Positions 44,040 through 54,161 of a stretch of 64,000 nt of DNA are shown piece after piece. Made by a program: the position numbers and the translations under genes. The notes below the pieces were generated by a model. It was given only the letters and a program-made list of their open reading frames with translations. It ran no database searches and had not been told where the DNA came from. The DNA comes from Sphingomonas sp. (GTDB lineage Bacteria; Pseudomonadota; Alphaproteobacteria; Sphingomonadales; Sphingomonadaceae): contig NZ_JANXNX010000005.1 in the NCBI RefSeq assembly GCF_025353885.1, positions 1-64,000 on the forward strand. Reading direction: 5' to 3'. Position 1 is the first letter of the stretch; each line of letters opens with the position of its first letter.

Positions 44040-46783
44040 CAGAATTGGGTTCCTACGTTGAATGTGAAGAGTTTAGTCTGATCGCCCGGAGACTTTAACA
44101 AGGCCTTGGCAATATCGATACGGAATGGGCCGAACGGCGAGTTCCAGTTTACGCCCACACCGATCGAAACGCGAGGGCGCGGCGTGTCACCGAGGAATGT
44201 TTCGTTGAAAGGATTGGCAAGGGTGGTGATGGACTGCGCATTGACTGATCCGGTCGTAGGACATCCTGCCAATGTAGTCGAATATCCAAATTTACAGAGG
44301 GTCGCTAGGCCGGAATTTGGATCGCCCGTCGCGATCGGGACGATATAGACCAGATTGCCATTAGAATCTTTAGTTGGCCTTGTCAGCGGCCCGACTGTGC
44401 TGACTCCATTGACCGTGGTGGTGAACGTGTTGGCGATGGTTGTCAGGTTCGGCCTGCGCACACCAAATACGGCGCCGGCGTCCATGAATATCGACGGCCG
44501 TAGGCCAAGTTCTTTTGCTCCGGAGCCAAGGGGAATTTCGACCTCAAGTCGACCTAGATAATAGGCCCGCCCGCCCAGTGCGTCGTCCGTCTGGTTGTTA
44601 TTCGTGTCAGACGACGGGACGTATTTGCCCGTGGCATCTTGGGTGTAGCTCGTCCGCAATACCCGTGGACCGACGCCGCGGATATCGAAACCTCGAATCT
44701 GCGGTTCACCCAAAAAGAAGCGATCGGTCAGGCGAACGGGATCGACTCCCGCGTCCGAACTGGAATCGAACGACTTGATGTAGCCGCCCTCCAGCTTCGC
44801 CGAAGCGATGAATTTCGACCCAAGATCCCAATATTTCGTGGCCTCGAACCGAGTCTTAAGATAGTGGACATCGCCGCCGAGACCGGCAAAATCCTGGCTA
44901 AACACAGCGCGTTGACCGCGTGTCGGGCGAATGCCGTTGTTCAAGTTGTCGAACACGAGGCTGTAGCCGATCGACGACGTGATCCGGTTACCGATCGCAT
45001 CGCAAAGGTATCGGCCAGCCAGCAACGGACTGCATTGACCGTCGATATAGTAGGTGTTCCGATCAAGCGTAACCTGATCGTAGCTCACGCCGAAACGTCC
45101 CGCCGCCGACACGAATTCCGTAAGTGGCACGCCCGTGCGGAGCTGGAACCCCGTCGTCAGCTGCGAATAGGTCGTGTTGCGGTCGCCGTTGTTCGTGTAA
45201 TTGAACGAATTAAAGTCACGCCGGAAAATGTCGCCACCCAGCGCAATGTTCTTGTCGAACAAATATGGCTCGGTAAAACCAAGCTCGACCGATTTCGAAT
45301 AGGTCGAATAGTTGACCGACGCCCGCAACTCCTGGCCCTTGCCGCGGAAATTGCGTTGCTTGATAGAGGCATTGATGATGAATTTTTCAAGGCTCGAGAA
45401 ACCAGCCGACAGCTGAAGCTCGCCGGTCGACTTTTCCTCGACATTGGCTTGCAGTATGACGCGGTCGGGGGCGGACCCCTGCGATTGCGCAATTTCCAGC
45501 TTTTCCTGGAAAAAGCCCAGCGACTTAATGCGATCTTCCGATCTTTTGACCGAAAAGCTGTTGAAGGCATCGCCCTCGGCCAGACGAAATTCACGGCGGA
45601 TGACCTTGTCTTGCGTCAGAGTGTTGCCGTTGACATCGATCCGCTCGACGTAAACGCGCGGTGCATCGGCGACGCGGAACGTGATGTTCATCGTCCGCGT
45701 ATCTTTTTGACGGTTAAACTGCGGATCAATCTGGGCAAAGGCATAGCCCAGCAGTCCGGCAGTCTTGGTCACGTTGTCGACCGTGTCCTCGACTAGCTTG
45801 GCGTTGTACCACTCACCCTTCTTCATGGGCAGCAGTGACTTCACGGTTTCAGCCTTGAAATCGCGAATGTCGCTTTCGACATCGATATCGCCGAATTTAT
45901 AGCGTTCGCCCTCTTCAACCACGTAGGTAATGATGAAGTCGCGCTTGTCGGGGGTCAGTTCGGAAACCGCAGACACGACGCGGAAATCGGCATAACCGTT
46001 CGTCAGGTAGAACTGGCGCAGCTTGCCTTGATCATAGGACAGCTTGTCGGGGTCATAAGTCGTGTTCGACGACAGGATGCGCGACAGACTAGACCGCTTG
46101 GTTACCATTTCGCTGCGAAGTTCGTTATCGGAAAACTTGGCGTTGCCAATGATGTTGATCTGGCGAACCTTCGACTTCGGCCCCTCTGTAACCTCGTACA
46201 CAACATCGACGCGGTTCTGGTCGAGCAAGACCATCTTGGGTTCGACAGTCGCGGCAAAACGGCCTTGGCGACGATAAAGCTCAATAATGCGGGCAATGTC
46301 AGCGCGCACCTTGGAACGCGTAAAGATCTGGCGCGGGGCGAGTTTCAGCTCCTTGGAAAGCTTGTCCTCCTTGATCCGCTTGTTCCCCTCAAAGACGATC
46401 CGGTTGATTACCGGATTTTCCTTGATGATGATCGTCAGGGCGCCGTTCTCGTCGCGAATCTGGACGTCGGCGAACAACTCGGTCGCGAACAGGTCCTGCA
46501 GAGCCTGGTCGAGCGATTCGCGGGTATAGGCAGCGCCCGTGCGCAGTTTGACGTAGGATCGGACCGTTTCAGGCTCGATCCGTTGCGCGCCGCTTACGGC
46601 GATCGATTTGATTATGCCTCCATCTGTCAGGGGCGCGGGCGCTGGGGGCGCAGGCGATAGCAGACTGGTCGCGGGTACGGGGCGGTTGCGCTGGGCAAGC
46701 GCCGGCGCGCCACCAAGCATAGTGCCCACCAGCAGGACGGAAAGATAACGGCCGTTTTGAAAAACTGACTTGTTCGCTGTCAC
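44039..46783 (-). CDS. bamA: Outer-membrane protein assembly factor BamA
   Basis: Omp85-family insertase, 914 aa: signal peptide ending PALA|QRN, five POTRA repeats (about residues 55-430, e.g. IVFEGNKRIKEDKLSKEL) and a 16-strand Omp85 barrel ending in ...FTFNVGTQF (terminal Phe). GTG 46783 with AAGGG upstream gives VTANKSVFQNGRYLSVLLVG as the signal region; the upstream extension overlaps rseP and is unlikely. Confidence 0.95.
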   Translation of the reverse strand: MTANKSVFQNGRYLSVLLVGTMLGGAPALAQRNRPVPATSLLSPAPPAPAPLTDGGIIKSIAVSGAQRIEPETVRSYVKLRTGAAYTRESLDQALQDLFATELFADVQIRDENGALTIIIKENPVINRIVFEGNKRIKEDKLSKELKLAPRQIFTRSKVRADIARIIELYRRQGRFAATVEPKMVLLDQNRVDVVYEVTEGPKSKVRQINIIGNAKFSDNELRSEMVTKRSSLSRILSSNTTYDPDKLSYDQGKLRQFYLTNGYADFRVVSAVSELTPDKRDFIITYVVEEGERYKFGDIDVESDIRDFKAETVKSLLPMKKGEWYNAKLVEDTVDNVTKTAGLLGYAFAQIDPQFNRQKDTRTMNITFRVADAPRVYVERIDVNGNTLTQDKVIRREFRLAEGDAFNSFSVKRSEDRIKSLGFFQEKLEIAQSQGSAPDRVILQANVEEKSTGELQLSAGFSSLEKFIINASIKQRNFRGKGQELRASVNYSTYSKSVELGFTEPYLFDKNIALGGDIFRRDFNSFNYTNNGDRNTTYSQLTTGFQLRTGVPLTEFVSAAGRFGVSYDQVTLDRNTYYIDGQCSPLLAGRYLCDAIGNRITSSIGYSLVFDNLNNGIRPTRGQRAVFSQDFAGLGGDVHYLKTRFEATKYWDLGSKFIASAKLEGGYIKSFDSSSDAGVDPVRLTDRFFLGEPQIRGFDIRGVGPRVLRTSYTQDATGKYVPSSDTNNNQTDDALGGRAYYLGRLEVEIPLGSGAKELGLRPSIFMDAGAVFGVRRPNLTTIANTFTTTVNGVSTVGPLTRPTKDSNGNLVYIVPIATGDPNSGLATLCKFGYSTTLAGCPTTGSVNAQSITTLANPFNETFLGDTPRPRVSIGVGVNWNSPFGPFRIDIAKALLKSPGDQTKLFTFNVGTQF

Positions 46784-46838
46784 GCGGTGCGGCCCTTGCT
46801 CAGAAATAAAAATGGTGCATCGCCCTGCCCGATGCGCA

Positions 46839-47963
46839 CTAGCCAATCAACCCGGCAAGACGATTCCACAGCCCAAGATCGTTGACTGTCACAAACAACA
46901 TGAACCCAAGCAACACGACCAATCCCGAACGAAACGCCCATTCCTGCGCTCGCAACCCCACCGGCTTTCGCCTGACCGCCTCCGCGGCATAGAACATTAG
47001 GTGCCCCCCATCGAGCGTCGGAATTGGCAACAAATTGATGAATCCCAGATTAATCGAAATCATCGTCATAAAGAACAGGAACTGGATCGGCGTGCCCATA
47101 GCGACCTGCCCGGAGATGCGTGCCATCTTTACAGGACCACCCAGTTCATTGACCGAACGTTCGCCAATAATAATCTGCCTCAGGCCAGTGATCATGCCAC
47201 CGACCGCCTGACCGGTGAAGTTGACCGCCGAGCCGGGCAGTTCCCAAGGCTGTAGCTTAACCATCCGGATCGGGCCGGACATGATGCCGACGCGACCCAG
47301 CATCACAGGCTCGCCGCCGGGGTTGTCGACCTTTTGCGCTTCCGGCGTCACCGACAAATTGATCGCGGAGGCACCACGCTCAATTAAAAACAGCGTGGGC
47401 CTGTTTGCGCGCACCTGAACGATCATCGCAATCTGGTCGTACCGGGAGATGACGTTCCCATCGATCGCGAGGATGCGATCACCCGGTCGCAAGTCCGCCC
47501 GTGCCGCCGCCGATCCCGGGACGACGGCGCCGACCACCGGATCGACGCGGGGTTCGCCATAGAAACTAAACAGGCCGACAAAGACGATAATGGCGAACAA
47601 AAAATTTGTCGCCGGCCCCGCAAGGACAATTAACGCCCGTTGCCAGACCGGTTTTGACTGGAACGTGCGATTGCGTTCTTCGGGTGGCAGCGACAGCCAT
47701 TCGGCCGACGGCTCGCTCGCGGCCGTCATATCACCTGCAAAGCGGACATACCCCCCCAGTGGCATCCAACCGACCTGCCAGCGCGCGCCGCGAACGTCGC
47801 TCCACGCCGCAATCGGTTTGCCAAAACCGATCGAAAAGACCTCGGCCTTCACCCCAAACCAGCGGCCGACCAGATAATGGCCCATCTCGTGAATGAAGAT
47901 GAGCGGCGCAATCGCGAGCGCAAAGAACAGGATCGACCAAAGTATGCCGGGGGTTTGAATCAA
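46839..47963 (-). CDS. rseP: Site-2 protease RseP
   Basis: Membrane zinc metalloprotease, 374 aa. HExxH is in FIHEMGHYLVGR (helix 1) and the second metal site is LPIPTLDGGHL. One PDZ domain is recognisable (VVGAVVPGSAAARADLRPGDRILAIDG). RseP cleaves anti-sigma factors in the envelope stress response. It overlaps dxr by 4 bp. Confidence 0.95.
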   Translation of the reverse strand: MIQTPGILWSILFFALAIAPLIFIHEMGHYLVGRWFGVKAEVFSIGFGKPIAAWSDVRGARWQVGWMPLGGYVRFAGDMTAASEPSAEWLSLPPEERNRTFQSKPVWQRALIVLAGPATNFLFAIIVFVGLFSFYGEPRVDPVVGAVVPGSAAARADLRPGDRILAIDGNVISRYDQIAMIVQVRANRPTLFLIERGASAINLSVTPEAQKVDNPGGEPVMLGRVGIMSGPIRMVKLQPWELPGSAVNFTGQAVGGMITGLRQIIIGERSVNELGGPVKMARISGQVAMGTPIQFLFFMTMISINLGFINLLPIPTLDGGHLMFYAAEAVRRKPVGLRAQEWAFRSGLVVLLGFMLFVTVNDLGLWNRLAGLIG

Positions 47964-49120
47964 GCGGTCAGGCCTCTCATGACGGTTTCGGCAACGCGGC
48001 GGGCCTCGGCATCAATTGCCAGCACGTCTTCGATCGTCGCAGGATTTGCTGGGTCATAGCGCTCCAGCACTGCCTTCACAACATCGGCAATCGTCAGGAA
48101 CCCGACGCGCCGCGCCAGAAACGCCGCCACTGCAATCTCGTTTGCTGCGTTGAGCACGGCCGGGCGTGCGCCACCTGCCTCCAGCGCATCACGCGCCAAC
48201 GTCAGCGCGGGGAAGCGTTCCAGGTCGGGCTCTTCGAAATCAAGTCTGCCGATCGCTGCCAGATCAAGCGGCTCCGCCCCGGTTGCCATGCGGTCTGGCC
48301 ACGCCAGCGTCGAAGCGATTGGAATGCGCATGTCGGGCGATCCCATCTGCGCAAGCACCGACCCGTCGATATACTCGACCATCGAATGAACGACCGATTG
48401 CGGGTGAAAGACGACCCCGAGGCGTGCGCTTTCGATCGCGAACAGATAATGCGCCTCGATCAGTTCGAGGCCTTTGTTCATCATCGTCGCCGAATCGATC
48501 GAAATCTTGGCCCCCATTGACCAGTTTGGATGCTTCACGGCGGTTTCGGGAGTCGCGCTTGCCATTTCCGCCAATGACGAAGTTCGGAACGGCCCACCGC
48601 TGGCCGTCAAGATTATTTTCCTCACAGACTTTGCAGTATCGCCCGCAAGGCACTGAAATATGGCGTTATGTTCCGAGTCTACGGGCAGGAGTACAGCAGC
48701 ACTGTCGTGTGCCGCCCGAATCATCAAGGGGCCCGCCGAGACCAGTGACTCCTTGTTAGCAAAGGCCACGGTCCGTCCACATTTTAGCGCCGCCATGGTC
48801 GAAGGCAGTCCTGCACACCCGACGATCGCCGCCATCGTCCAATCCGCTCCACGCGTGGCAGCTTCGGTTATAGCGTCGGGTCCGCTGGCGATCTCGGTCG
48901 TCGTTCCAGTAAGCGCCTCCGTCAGTTCGCCATGCAACAAAGGATCGGCAATAACTGCGAGCTTAGCCCGCGTCGCGCGCGCCGCTTTCGCAAGTCCCGT
49001 GACGTCACGATTTGCCGTCAGTGCCAGCACCTCAAAGCGCTCAGGTGCTCTGAGCACAAGGTCCAGCGTCGACTGTCCGACCGAACCTGTCGCCCCCAAT
49101 ATGGAGACCGATTTCTGCAT
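47960..49120 (-). CDS. dxr: 1-deoxy-D-xylulose 5-phosphate reductoisomerase
   Basis: Second MEP-pathway enzyme, 386 aa, NADPH-binding LGATGSVGQSTLDL near residue 8 and metal-binding PVDSEHNAIFQ plus IDSATMMNKGLELIEA. It pairs functionally with ispDF at 16363. It lies between cdsA and rseP as in many proteobacteria, with 1- and 4-bp overlaps. Confidence 0.96.
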   Translation of the reverse strand: MQKSVSILGATGSVGQSTLDLVLRAPERFEVLALTANRDVTGLAKAARATRAKLAVIADPLLHGELTEALTGTTTEIASGPDAITEAATRGADWTMAAIVGCAGLPSTMAALKCGRTVAFANKESLVSAGPLMIRAAHDSAAVLLPVDSEHNAIFQCLAGDTAKSVRKIILTASGGPFRTSSLAEMASATPETAVKHPNWSMGAKISIDSATMMNKGLELIEAHYLFAIESARLGVVFHPQSVVHSMVEYIDGSVLAQMGSPDMRIPIASTLAWPDRMATGAEPLDLAAIGRLDFEEPDLERFPALTLARDALEAGGARPAVLNAANEIAVAAFLARRVGFLTIADVVKAVLERYDPANPATIEDVLAIDAEARRVAETVMRGLTA

Positions 49121-49812
49121 CAGCGATGCACCAGAAAAGGCGCAAAAATCATCAGCAGCGCCTGCGCAAACTGGACTGCAAGAAGCCCATCGAGCCGGTC
49201 GAACAATCCCCCGTGTCCAGGGATCAAACTTCCTGAATCCTTGACGCCAGCAAGCCGTTTCATGCGACTTTCAAACAGATCGCCCGCCTGTGCGACAATG
49301 GCGACGACGCAACCGAAAAAGACCAGGTAAAGCATACCGTTGGCCGGGTTTGATGGGGCCAGCAACAAGGTAACGCCAGCGGAGGCGATCATTCCGCCGC
49401 CCAACCCCGACCAGGTCTTGTTAGGGCTGATGCGGGGCCACAGCTTCGGCCCGCCAACCGTGCGTCCTACGAAATATGCGCCAATGTCGGTGGCAGCGAC
49501 CAGCAGAACGGCGAACACCGCAGGCAGCAGCGCCTGTTCGCCCATAAAATAGGAGGCTGCAAACATCGCGCACGACAGTCCGACATAGACGATCCCGGCA
49601 ATCATCCACACGATCCGGTCAATGCGCCTGGCGGCGATCCGGCGCGAAAGCCCCCACCACTCCCACAGAACTCCCACTGCAATCAGGGTAACGAACGTAA
49701 GAAAAAAGTACCCGCCTAGCCAGAACGCCGCGAAAGCAACGGCAATCATGGCCAGACCCGAAAGCGTACGCGTCAACAAATCGGACTTTGCCGGTGGAAC
49801 AGCGTCGCTCAA
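49120..49812 (-). CDS. cdsA: Phosphatidate cytidylyltransferase
   Basis: Polytopic enzyme, 230 aa, making CDP-diacylglycerol. The family signature is in the C-terminal third: SGSLIPGHGGLFDRLDGLLAVQF. The start is inferred to be TTG 49812, whose TTGA overlaps the uppS stop. CDP-DAG is used by pssA (54130). Confidence 0.93.
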   Translation of the reverse strand: MSDAVPPAKSDLLTRTLSGLAMIAVAFAAFWLGGYFFLTFVTLIAVGVLWEWWGLSRRIAARRIDRIVWMIAGIVYVGLSCAMFAASYFMGEQALLPAVFAVLLVAATDIGAYFVGRTVGGPKLWPRISPNKTWSGLGGGMIASAGVTLLLAPSNPANGMLYLVFFGCVVAIVAQAGDLFESRMKRLAGVKDSGSLIPGHGGLFDRLDGLLAVQFAQALLMIFAPFLVHR

Positions 49813-50543
49813 AGCCCGCCGAACCTCCGTTCGCGGAGATTGAACGTCGCTATTGCTTCCGCCAGCGCCGCCTTGCCAAAATCGGGCCAAAGCGTGTCGA
49901 CGAACAGCAATTCGGCATAAGCCGCTTGCCACAGCATGAAATTGGACAGTCGTTGCTCGCCCGAAGTTCTGATCAGGAGATCCACCGGCGGCAGATCCCC
50001 CGTGTCGAGCGCCGCTTCGAGTGCCGCTGCATCAATGGTGGCGGGATCGCGGCCCGCCAACTTACGCGCCGCCCGGACGATTTCATCTTGCGCCCCGTAG
50101 TTCAGCCCGATGACAAGCGTCGATCCGGTATTATCCGCAGTCCGCTGCACAGCACCGTCGATCAGGGTCACCAGATCGGGGGCAAAGGCATTGTGGTCGC
50201 CGATTACACGCAGCCGGACATTATTATCGTCCAGCTCATCAATGTCAGTCTGGATGAAGTGACGGAGCAAGCCCATCAGGTCGCTGATTTCTTCTGCCGG
50301 CCGTCGCCAGTTCTCAGAGGAAAAAGCATAGAGCGTCAGGATCCTGATTCCTTCTTCGCGCGCCGCCCGACTGACCGCGCGCACCGCCTCGATCCCTTTG
50401 CGATGCCCGGCCAGGCGCGGTAGCATCCGCTTCTTGGCCCACCGCCCGTTGCCGTCCATGATGATCGCAATGTGGCGCAGATTGCCCGGCGCCTGACCGC
50501 TCGCGCTTGGTTTTGCGATCGACGTGGCGCCCACTGCGCTCAC
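49809..50543 (-). CDS. uppS: Undecaprenyl diphosphate synthase
   Basis: cis-Prenyltransferase, 244 aa: [13 protein letters not shown] with the catalytic Asp, [11 protein letters not shown]-like motif ([14 protein letters not shown]) and [21 protein letters not shown]. It makes the lipid carrier for cell-wall synthesis. Overlaps of 4 bp occur with frr and cdsA, fitting the frr-uppS-cdsA-dxr-rseP-bamA operon. Confidence 0.96.
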   Translation of the reverse strand: MSAVGATSIAKPSASGQAPGNLRHIAIIMDGNGRWAKKRMLPRLAGHRKGIEAVRAVSRAAREEGIRILTLYAFSSENWRRPAEEISDLMGLLRHFIQTDIDELDDNNVRLRVIGDHNAFAPDLVTLIDGAVQRTADNTGSTLVIGLNYGAQDEIVRAARKLAGRDPATIDAAALEAALDTGDLPPVDLLIRTSGEQRLSNFMLWQAAYAELLFVDTLWPDFGKAALAEAIATFNLRERRFGGL

Positions 50544-51097
50544 TTGCCCAGGATTTCCTTTTCCTTGCCAGACGATGTCGCATCGATGTCGGCAATTGTA
50601 GCGTCGGTCATTTTCTGGACTTCGGTCTCCAGCCGTTTGCGGTCATCCTCGCTGATGACGCTCTTTTTCTCGTCGATCTTTAGTGCATCCATGCCATCGC
50701 GGCGCACGTTGCGAACGGCGATCCGCGCCTTTTCAGCATATTGCCCGGCCAGCTTGGCCAGCTCCTTGCGGCGTTCCTCGGTAAGATCGGGGATCGGCAG
50801 CCGAATGTTCGTGCCGTCGACGATCGGGTTCAGCCCAAGTCCTGCCGAACGGATCGCCTTGTCGACCGGGCCGACATTGCTCTTGTCCCAGACCTGCACC
50901 GACAACATTCGCGATTCCGGCGCGGATACGGTGGCGATCTGGTTGAGAGGCATGTTTGCACCATAAACAGTTACGGTGACGGGATCGAGCAGGTTGACCG
51001 AAGCGCGGCCGGTGCGCAGGCCACCGAGATCACCCTTCAGCGATTCGACGGCACCATGCATCCGGCGTTCCAGGTCGGTCTTATCGTAAGCGGCCAT
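50540..51097 (-). CDS. frr: Ribosome recycling factor
   Basis: RRF, 185 aa, with the coiled-coil motif [17 protein letters not shown] and [35 protein letters not shown]. It recycles 70S ribosomes with EF-G. It starts 3 bp after pyrH. Confidence 0.97.
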   Translation of the reverse strand: MAAYDKTDLERRMHGAVESLKGDLGGLRTGRASVNLLDPVTVTVYGANMPLNQIATVSAPESRMLSVQVWDKSNVGPVDKAIRSAGLGLNPIVDGTNIRLPIPDLTEERRKELAKLAGQYAEKARIAVRNVRRDGMDALKIDEKKSVISEDDRKRLETEVQKMTDATIADIDATSSGKEKEILGK

Positions 51098-51100
51098 AAT

Positions 51101-51826
51101 TCAACTGTCCTCTTTGCCGACGATTGTCGCCGTGCCCTGCCCGCTCAATACGAGCGCAAGATTAGCCTGCTCGCGGATGTTGAACACCACGATCGGAATA
51201 TTATTGTCGCGGCATAACGCCACCGCGGCGGCATCCATGACCTTCAGATTATCCGACAGGACACGGTTAAAGCTCAATGCTTCGTAGCGTTTTGCCGTCG
51301 TAACCTTTTTCGGATCGGCGTCATAAACGCCGTCCACACTGGTGCCCTTGAACAGCGCGTCACAGCCCATTTCGGCAGCACGCAATGCCGAAGCCGTATC
51401 GGTCGTGAAAAAGGGATTGCCGGTACCAGCAGCGAAAATAACAATGCGGCCCTTCTCCATGTGCCGCATCGCGCGCCGCCTGATATAGGGTTCGCATACT
51501 GTTGCCATCGGAATCGCCGACTGGACGCGGGTATCGACGCCGATCTTTTCGAGCGCATCCTGAAACGCCAGCGCGTTCATCACCGTCGCGAGCATGCCCA
51601 TGTAATCGGCGGCCGTCCGATCCATGCCCGAAGCGGCGCCCGCGACACCGCGGAATATATTGCCGCCGCCGATGACCAGACACAACTCGAACCCCGAATC
51701 CTTGGCCGACTTGACCTCTTGGGCAAGGCGCGAGACCGTCTCAGGATTGATGCCGAACTGACCCGTCCCCATCAGGACTTCGCCCGACAGTTTGAGCAAG
51801 ATGCGTTTGTAGCTGGAGCGGCTCAT
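51101..51826 (-). CDS. pyrH: Uridylate kinase
   Basis: Hexameric UMP kinase of the amino-acid-kinase fold, 241 aa: [24 protein letters not shown] and [16 protein letters not shown] 51826 ([11 protein letters not shown]) is preferred over an upstream start. A hairpin separates it from tsf. Confidence 0.96.
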   Translation of the reverse strand: MSRSSYKRILLKLSGEVLMGTGQFGINPETVSRLAQEVKSAKDSGFELCLVIGGGNIFRGVAGAASGMDRTAADYMGMLATVMNALAFQDALEKIGVDTRVQSAIPMATVCEPYIRRRAMRHMEKGRIVIFAAGTGNPFFTTDTASALRAAEMGCDALFKGTSVDGVYDADPKKVTTAKRYEALSFNRVLSDNLKVMDAAAVALCRDNNIPIVVFNIREQANLALVLSGQGTATIVGKEDS

Positions 51827-51859
51827 GGCGCGCGGGGGTGCTTTCAATCAGAGGCAGGC

Positions 51860-51887
51860 GGCGCGCACCCTAGATTGGGTGCGCGCC
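51860..51887 (-). terminator. Perfect 11-bp stem-loop between tsf and pyrH
   Basis: GGCGCGCACCC and GGGTGCGCGCC flank a 6-nt loop. It lies after the tsf stop in the direction of transcription. No U-tract follows, so it is an attenuator, RNA-processing or Rho-linked element rather than a clear intrinsic terminator. Confidence 0.6.
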
Positions 51888-51919
51888 GATTCCAAGCGGC
51901 GCGGCTCGAGCAACTTGTT

Positions 51920-52852
51920 TTAGGCAGGCTGCTTGATGCCCGAAGTCGCCGCAACTTCTGCTGCAAAGTCACTGACGACCTTCTCAATGCCTTCGCCAAG
52001 CTGGAAGCGAACATAGTCGATCAGCGCGATGCTGCCGCCGGCCTCCTTGGCAGCCGCAGCCACCACGTCGGAAATTTTGGTCTTGTTATCCATGACAAAC
52101 AACTGGCTCAACAACGCGTTTTCCTTGCGGAACTTGGCGATTGCGCCCTCGACCATCTTTTCGATGATGTTGGCTGGCTTGCCGCTCTCAGCTGCCTTTT
52201 CCATCGCGATTGCGCGCTCGCGATCGACAAGGGCAGCATCAAGGCCTTCTTCGTGAAGGGCAGAAGGGCTGGCGGCGGCGATATGCATCGCCAACTGCTT
52301 GCCGAGCGCCTCGATCTTCGCCTTGTCGGCATTGCCTTCGAGCGCAACCAGCACGCCGATCTTGCCCAGGCCGGGAGCCGCTGCGTTGTGCACATAGGAC
52401 ACGACCGCGCCCTCGTTCACCGAGACGGTGGCAACACGACGCAGCGACTGATTCTCACCGATCGTCGCAATGTTGGCGGTCAGCACGTCCTGCACCGATC
52501 CGCCCTGTGGCATCGTCGCCGCACCAAGTGCTTCGATCGTGCCATTAGTCAGCGCAAGTTCGGTCGCCGAACGGACGAAGTTCTGGAATTGCTCATTCTT
52601 TGCCACAAAATCAGTCTCGGAGTTGACCTCGACAGCCGCCCCCTTATTGCCGCTGACGGCCACGCCGACCAAGCCTTCGGAGGCGGCACGTCCGGCCTTC
52701 TTGGCCGCCGTTGCCAGCCCCTTGGTGCGCAGCCAGTCGACTGCGGCATCCATGTTGCCGTCGGTTTCGTTCAATGCCTTCTTGCAATCCATCATGCCCG
52801 CGCCCGAAATCTCGCGCAGTTCCTTGACGGTGGCGGCTGTGATCTCTGCCAT
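51920..52852 (-). CDS. tsf: Translation elongation factor Ts
   Basis: EF-Ts, 310 aa, N-terminal UBA-like domain with [25 protein letters not shown], core [14 protein letters not shown] motif and a conserved C-terminal segment near [10 protein letters not shown]. It exchanges nucleotide on EF-Tu. It is transcribed with rpsB. Confidence 0.97.
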   Translation of the reverse strand: MAEITAATVKELREISGAGMMDCKKALNETDGNMDAAVDWLRTKGLATAAKKAGRAASEGLVGVAVSGNKGAAVEVNSETDFVAKNEQFQNFVRSATELALTNGTIEALGAATMPQGGSVQDVLTANIATIGENQSLRRVATVSVNEGAVVSYVHNAAAPGLGKIGVLVALEGNADKAKIEALGKQLAMHIAAASPSALHEEGLDAALVDRERAIAMEKAAESGKPANIIEKMVEGAIAKFRKENALLSQLFVMDNKTKISDVVAAAAKEAGGSIALIDYVRFQLGEGIEKVVSDFAAEVAATSGIKQPA

Positions 52853-52879
52853 ATGCCTAAATCCTTTGTTTGATGTGCA

Positions 52880-52916
52880 GACGGGGCGGGCGCGCTGTTA
52901 CGCGCCCTGCCCCGTC
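52880..52916 (-). terminator. GC-rich stem-loop between rpsB and tsf
   Basis: Arms GACGGGGCGGGCGCG (52880-52894) and the near-complementary CGCGCCCTGCCCCGTC (52901-52916) form a long stem with one bulge. It lies 22 bp after the rpsB stop and may set the rpsB:tsf ratio. No U-tract is present. Confidence 0.6.
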
Positions 52917-52938
52917 GTTGTGACTATCCGGTGACGGC

Positions 52939-53736
52939 TTAGACGGTTGCCGGTGCCTCGGCAGGGGCTGCTTCAATAACGGGAGCGGCTTCCGGCTGGG
53001 CGAGGGCTGGCTCGACCGGAGGCTCTGCCATTGCGCCGAAATCGATACCCTTCTGCTGACCATGGCGGGTCGAGGCAGCGCCGATGGCATCGCAATACAG
53101 ACGGATTGCCCGGCTTGCGTCGTCATTGGCTGGAATCGGGAACGCGATGCCGTCAGGCGAAACATTCGAATCGAGGATCGCGACCACCGGAATACCAAGC
53201 GTGTTGGCTTCCTTGATCGCTAGTTCTTCCTTGTTCGCGTCGATCACGAACATGACATCGGGGATGCCACCCATGTCGCGGATGCCGCCGAGCGACAGCT
53301 CGAACTTGTCACGCTCACGGGTAAGCTGAAGGACTTCCTTCTTGGTAAGCCCCGTCGTGTCGCCCGAAAGCTGCTCCTCAAGAGCCTTAAAGCGCTTGAT
53401 CGAACCCGAAATCGTCTTCCAGTTGGTCAGCATGCCGCCCAGCCAGCGGTGGTTGACGAAATGCTGACCCGAAGCCCGAGCAGCATCAGCGATCGGCTCC
53501 TGAGCCTGGCGCTTCGTGCCGACAAACAGGACCTTGCCGCCGCCTGCAGAAATCTGCGAAACGAAATCCAGAGCACGCGCCATCAAGGGCACGGTTTGCG
53601 AAAGATCCAGAATGTGGACGCCGTTGCGGTCGCCAAAGATGTATGGTTTCATCTTCGGATTCCAGCGGTGCGTCTGGTGTCCAAAGTGTGCGCCCGCATC
53701 TAATAGCTGGTGCATCGTGACGACTGGTGCCGCCAT
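52939..53736 (-). CDS. rpsB: 30S ribosomal protein S2
   Basis: S2, 265 aa: [21 protein letters not shown] and [14 protein letters not shown] signatures. It has a Pro/Ala/Glu-rich C-terminal tail. AGGAG lies 8 bp upstream of the ATG. The leader is strongly structured (53768-53816). Confidence 0.97.
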   Translation of the reverse strand: MAAPVVTMHQLLDAGAHFGHQTHRWNPKMKPYIFGDRNGVHILDLSQTVPLMARALDFVSQISAGGGKVLFVGTKRQAQEPIADAARASGQHFVNHRWLGGMLTNWKTISGSIKRFKALEEQLSGDTTGLTKKEVLQLTRERDKFELSLGGIRDMGGIPDVMFVIDANKEELAIKEANTLGIPVVAILDSNVSPDGIAFPIPANDDASRAIRLYCDAIGAASTRHGQQKGIDFGAMAEPPVEPALAQPEAAPVIEAAPAEAPATV

Positions 53737-53767
53737 AATCAGTTCTCCTTAACCCGGTTTAACCTCT

Positions 53768-53816
53768 GGGAAGCGATGATCCGGGCATCGGCCCGAACAC
53801 CGGTATGGTGCTTCCC
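53768..53816 (-). ncRNA. Putative structured rpsB leader, three-way junction
   Basis: On the minus strand an outer helix GGGAAGC/GCTTCCC encloses two hairpins: CACC/GGTG and CGGGC/GCCCG. The element ends about 31 nt before the rpsB ATG. Ribosomal protein S2 leaders are known autoregulatory sites in other bacteria; homology to any described S2 leader was not tested. Confidence 0.5.
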
Positions 53817-53855
53817 ATGTGGAATGGACGGACCCCGTAGCCCGACATTAACCGG

Positions 53856-53889
53856 TTGACAAGTGATCCGTTCAGAACATAACAAGAAC
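53856..53889 (+). promoter_or_regulatory. SOS promoter with LexA box, driving the small membrane protein
   Basis: TTGACA (53856-53861) and TAACAA (53880-53885) are spaced by 18 bp. An alphaproteobacterial LexA box, GAACATAACAAGAAC (GAAC-N7-GAAC, 53875-53889), overlaps the -10 region. This is a classic repressor arrangement, reading rightward toward the gene at 53943. A third GAAC follows 3 bp later (53893-53896). Confidence 0.7.
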
Positions 53890-53942
53890 ATGGAACGAAA
53901 GAAAAACACTGGTTGTTACGTCCGCACTAAGGAGTTGGTATA

Positions 53943-54161
53943 ATGGTTCTTTTTCTCACCGCCATCACGTCACTGGGGCTCATTTCGCTGGCCATGTTCG
54001 TGATTGCTTCGACGCTTTACGGTTCGGGGACCGCCGTTCTGTCGGCGTTAGCCGCCGAGTCGACGTTTGCGATGGTGCAATCAAAACCGCATGTCCGCAG
54101 GGCAGTTCGGCTTCGCGAATCTATGCGTTTTAAAGAGCAGCCACTGCGCGTTGCCGCCTGA
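53943..54161 (+). CDS. Small single-pass membrane protein, predicted SOS-inducible
   Basis: A 72-aa protein with a strong hydrophobic segment at residues 2-27 (VLFLTAITSLGLISLAMFVIASTLYG) and a basic C-terminal half (PHVRRAVRLRESMRFKEQP). AAGGAG precedes the ATG. It belongs to no family I recognise. The LexA-boxed promoter 54 bp upstream and the small bitopic design recall SOS-induced division inhibitors such as Caulobacter SidA. That role is inference. The gene converges on pssA with 32 bp overlap. Confidence 0.75.
   Translation: MVLFLTAITSLGLISLAMFVIASTLYGSGTAVLSALAAESTFAMVQSKPHVRRAVRLRESMRFKEQPLRVAA

Noticed and set aside
44639-45796. 385-aa plus-strand ORF opposite bamA
   Set aside because: Antisense of the BamA barrel and POTRA coding frame, with no ribosome-binding site or domain.
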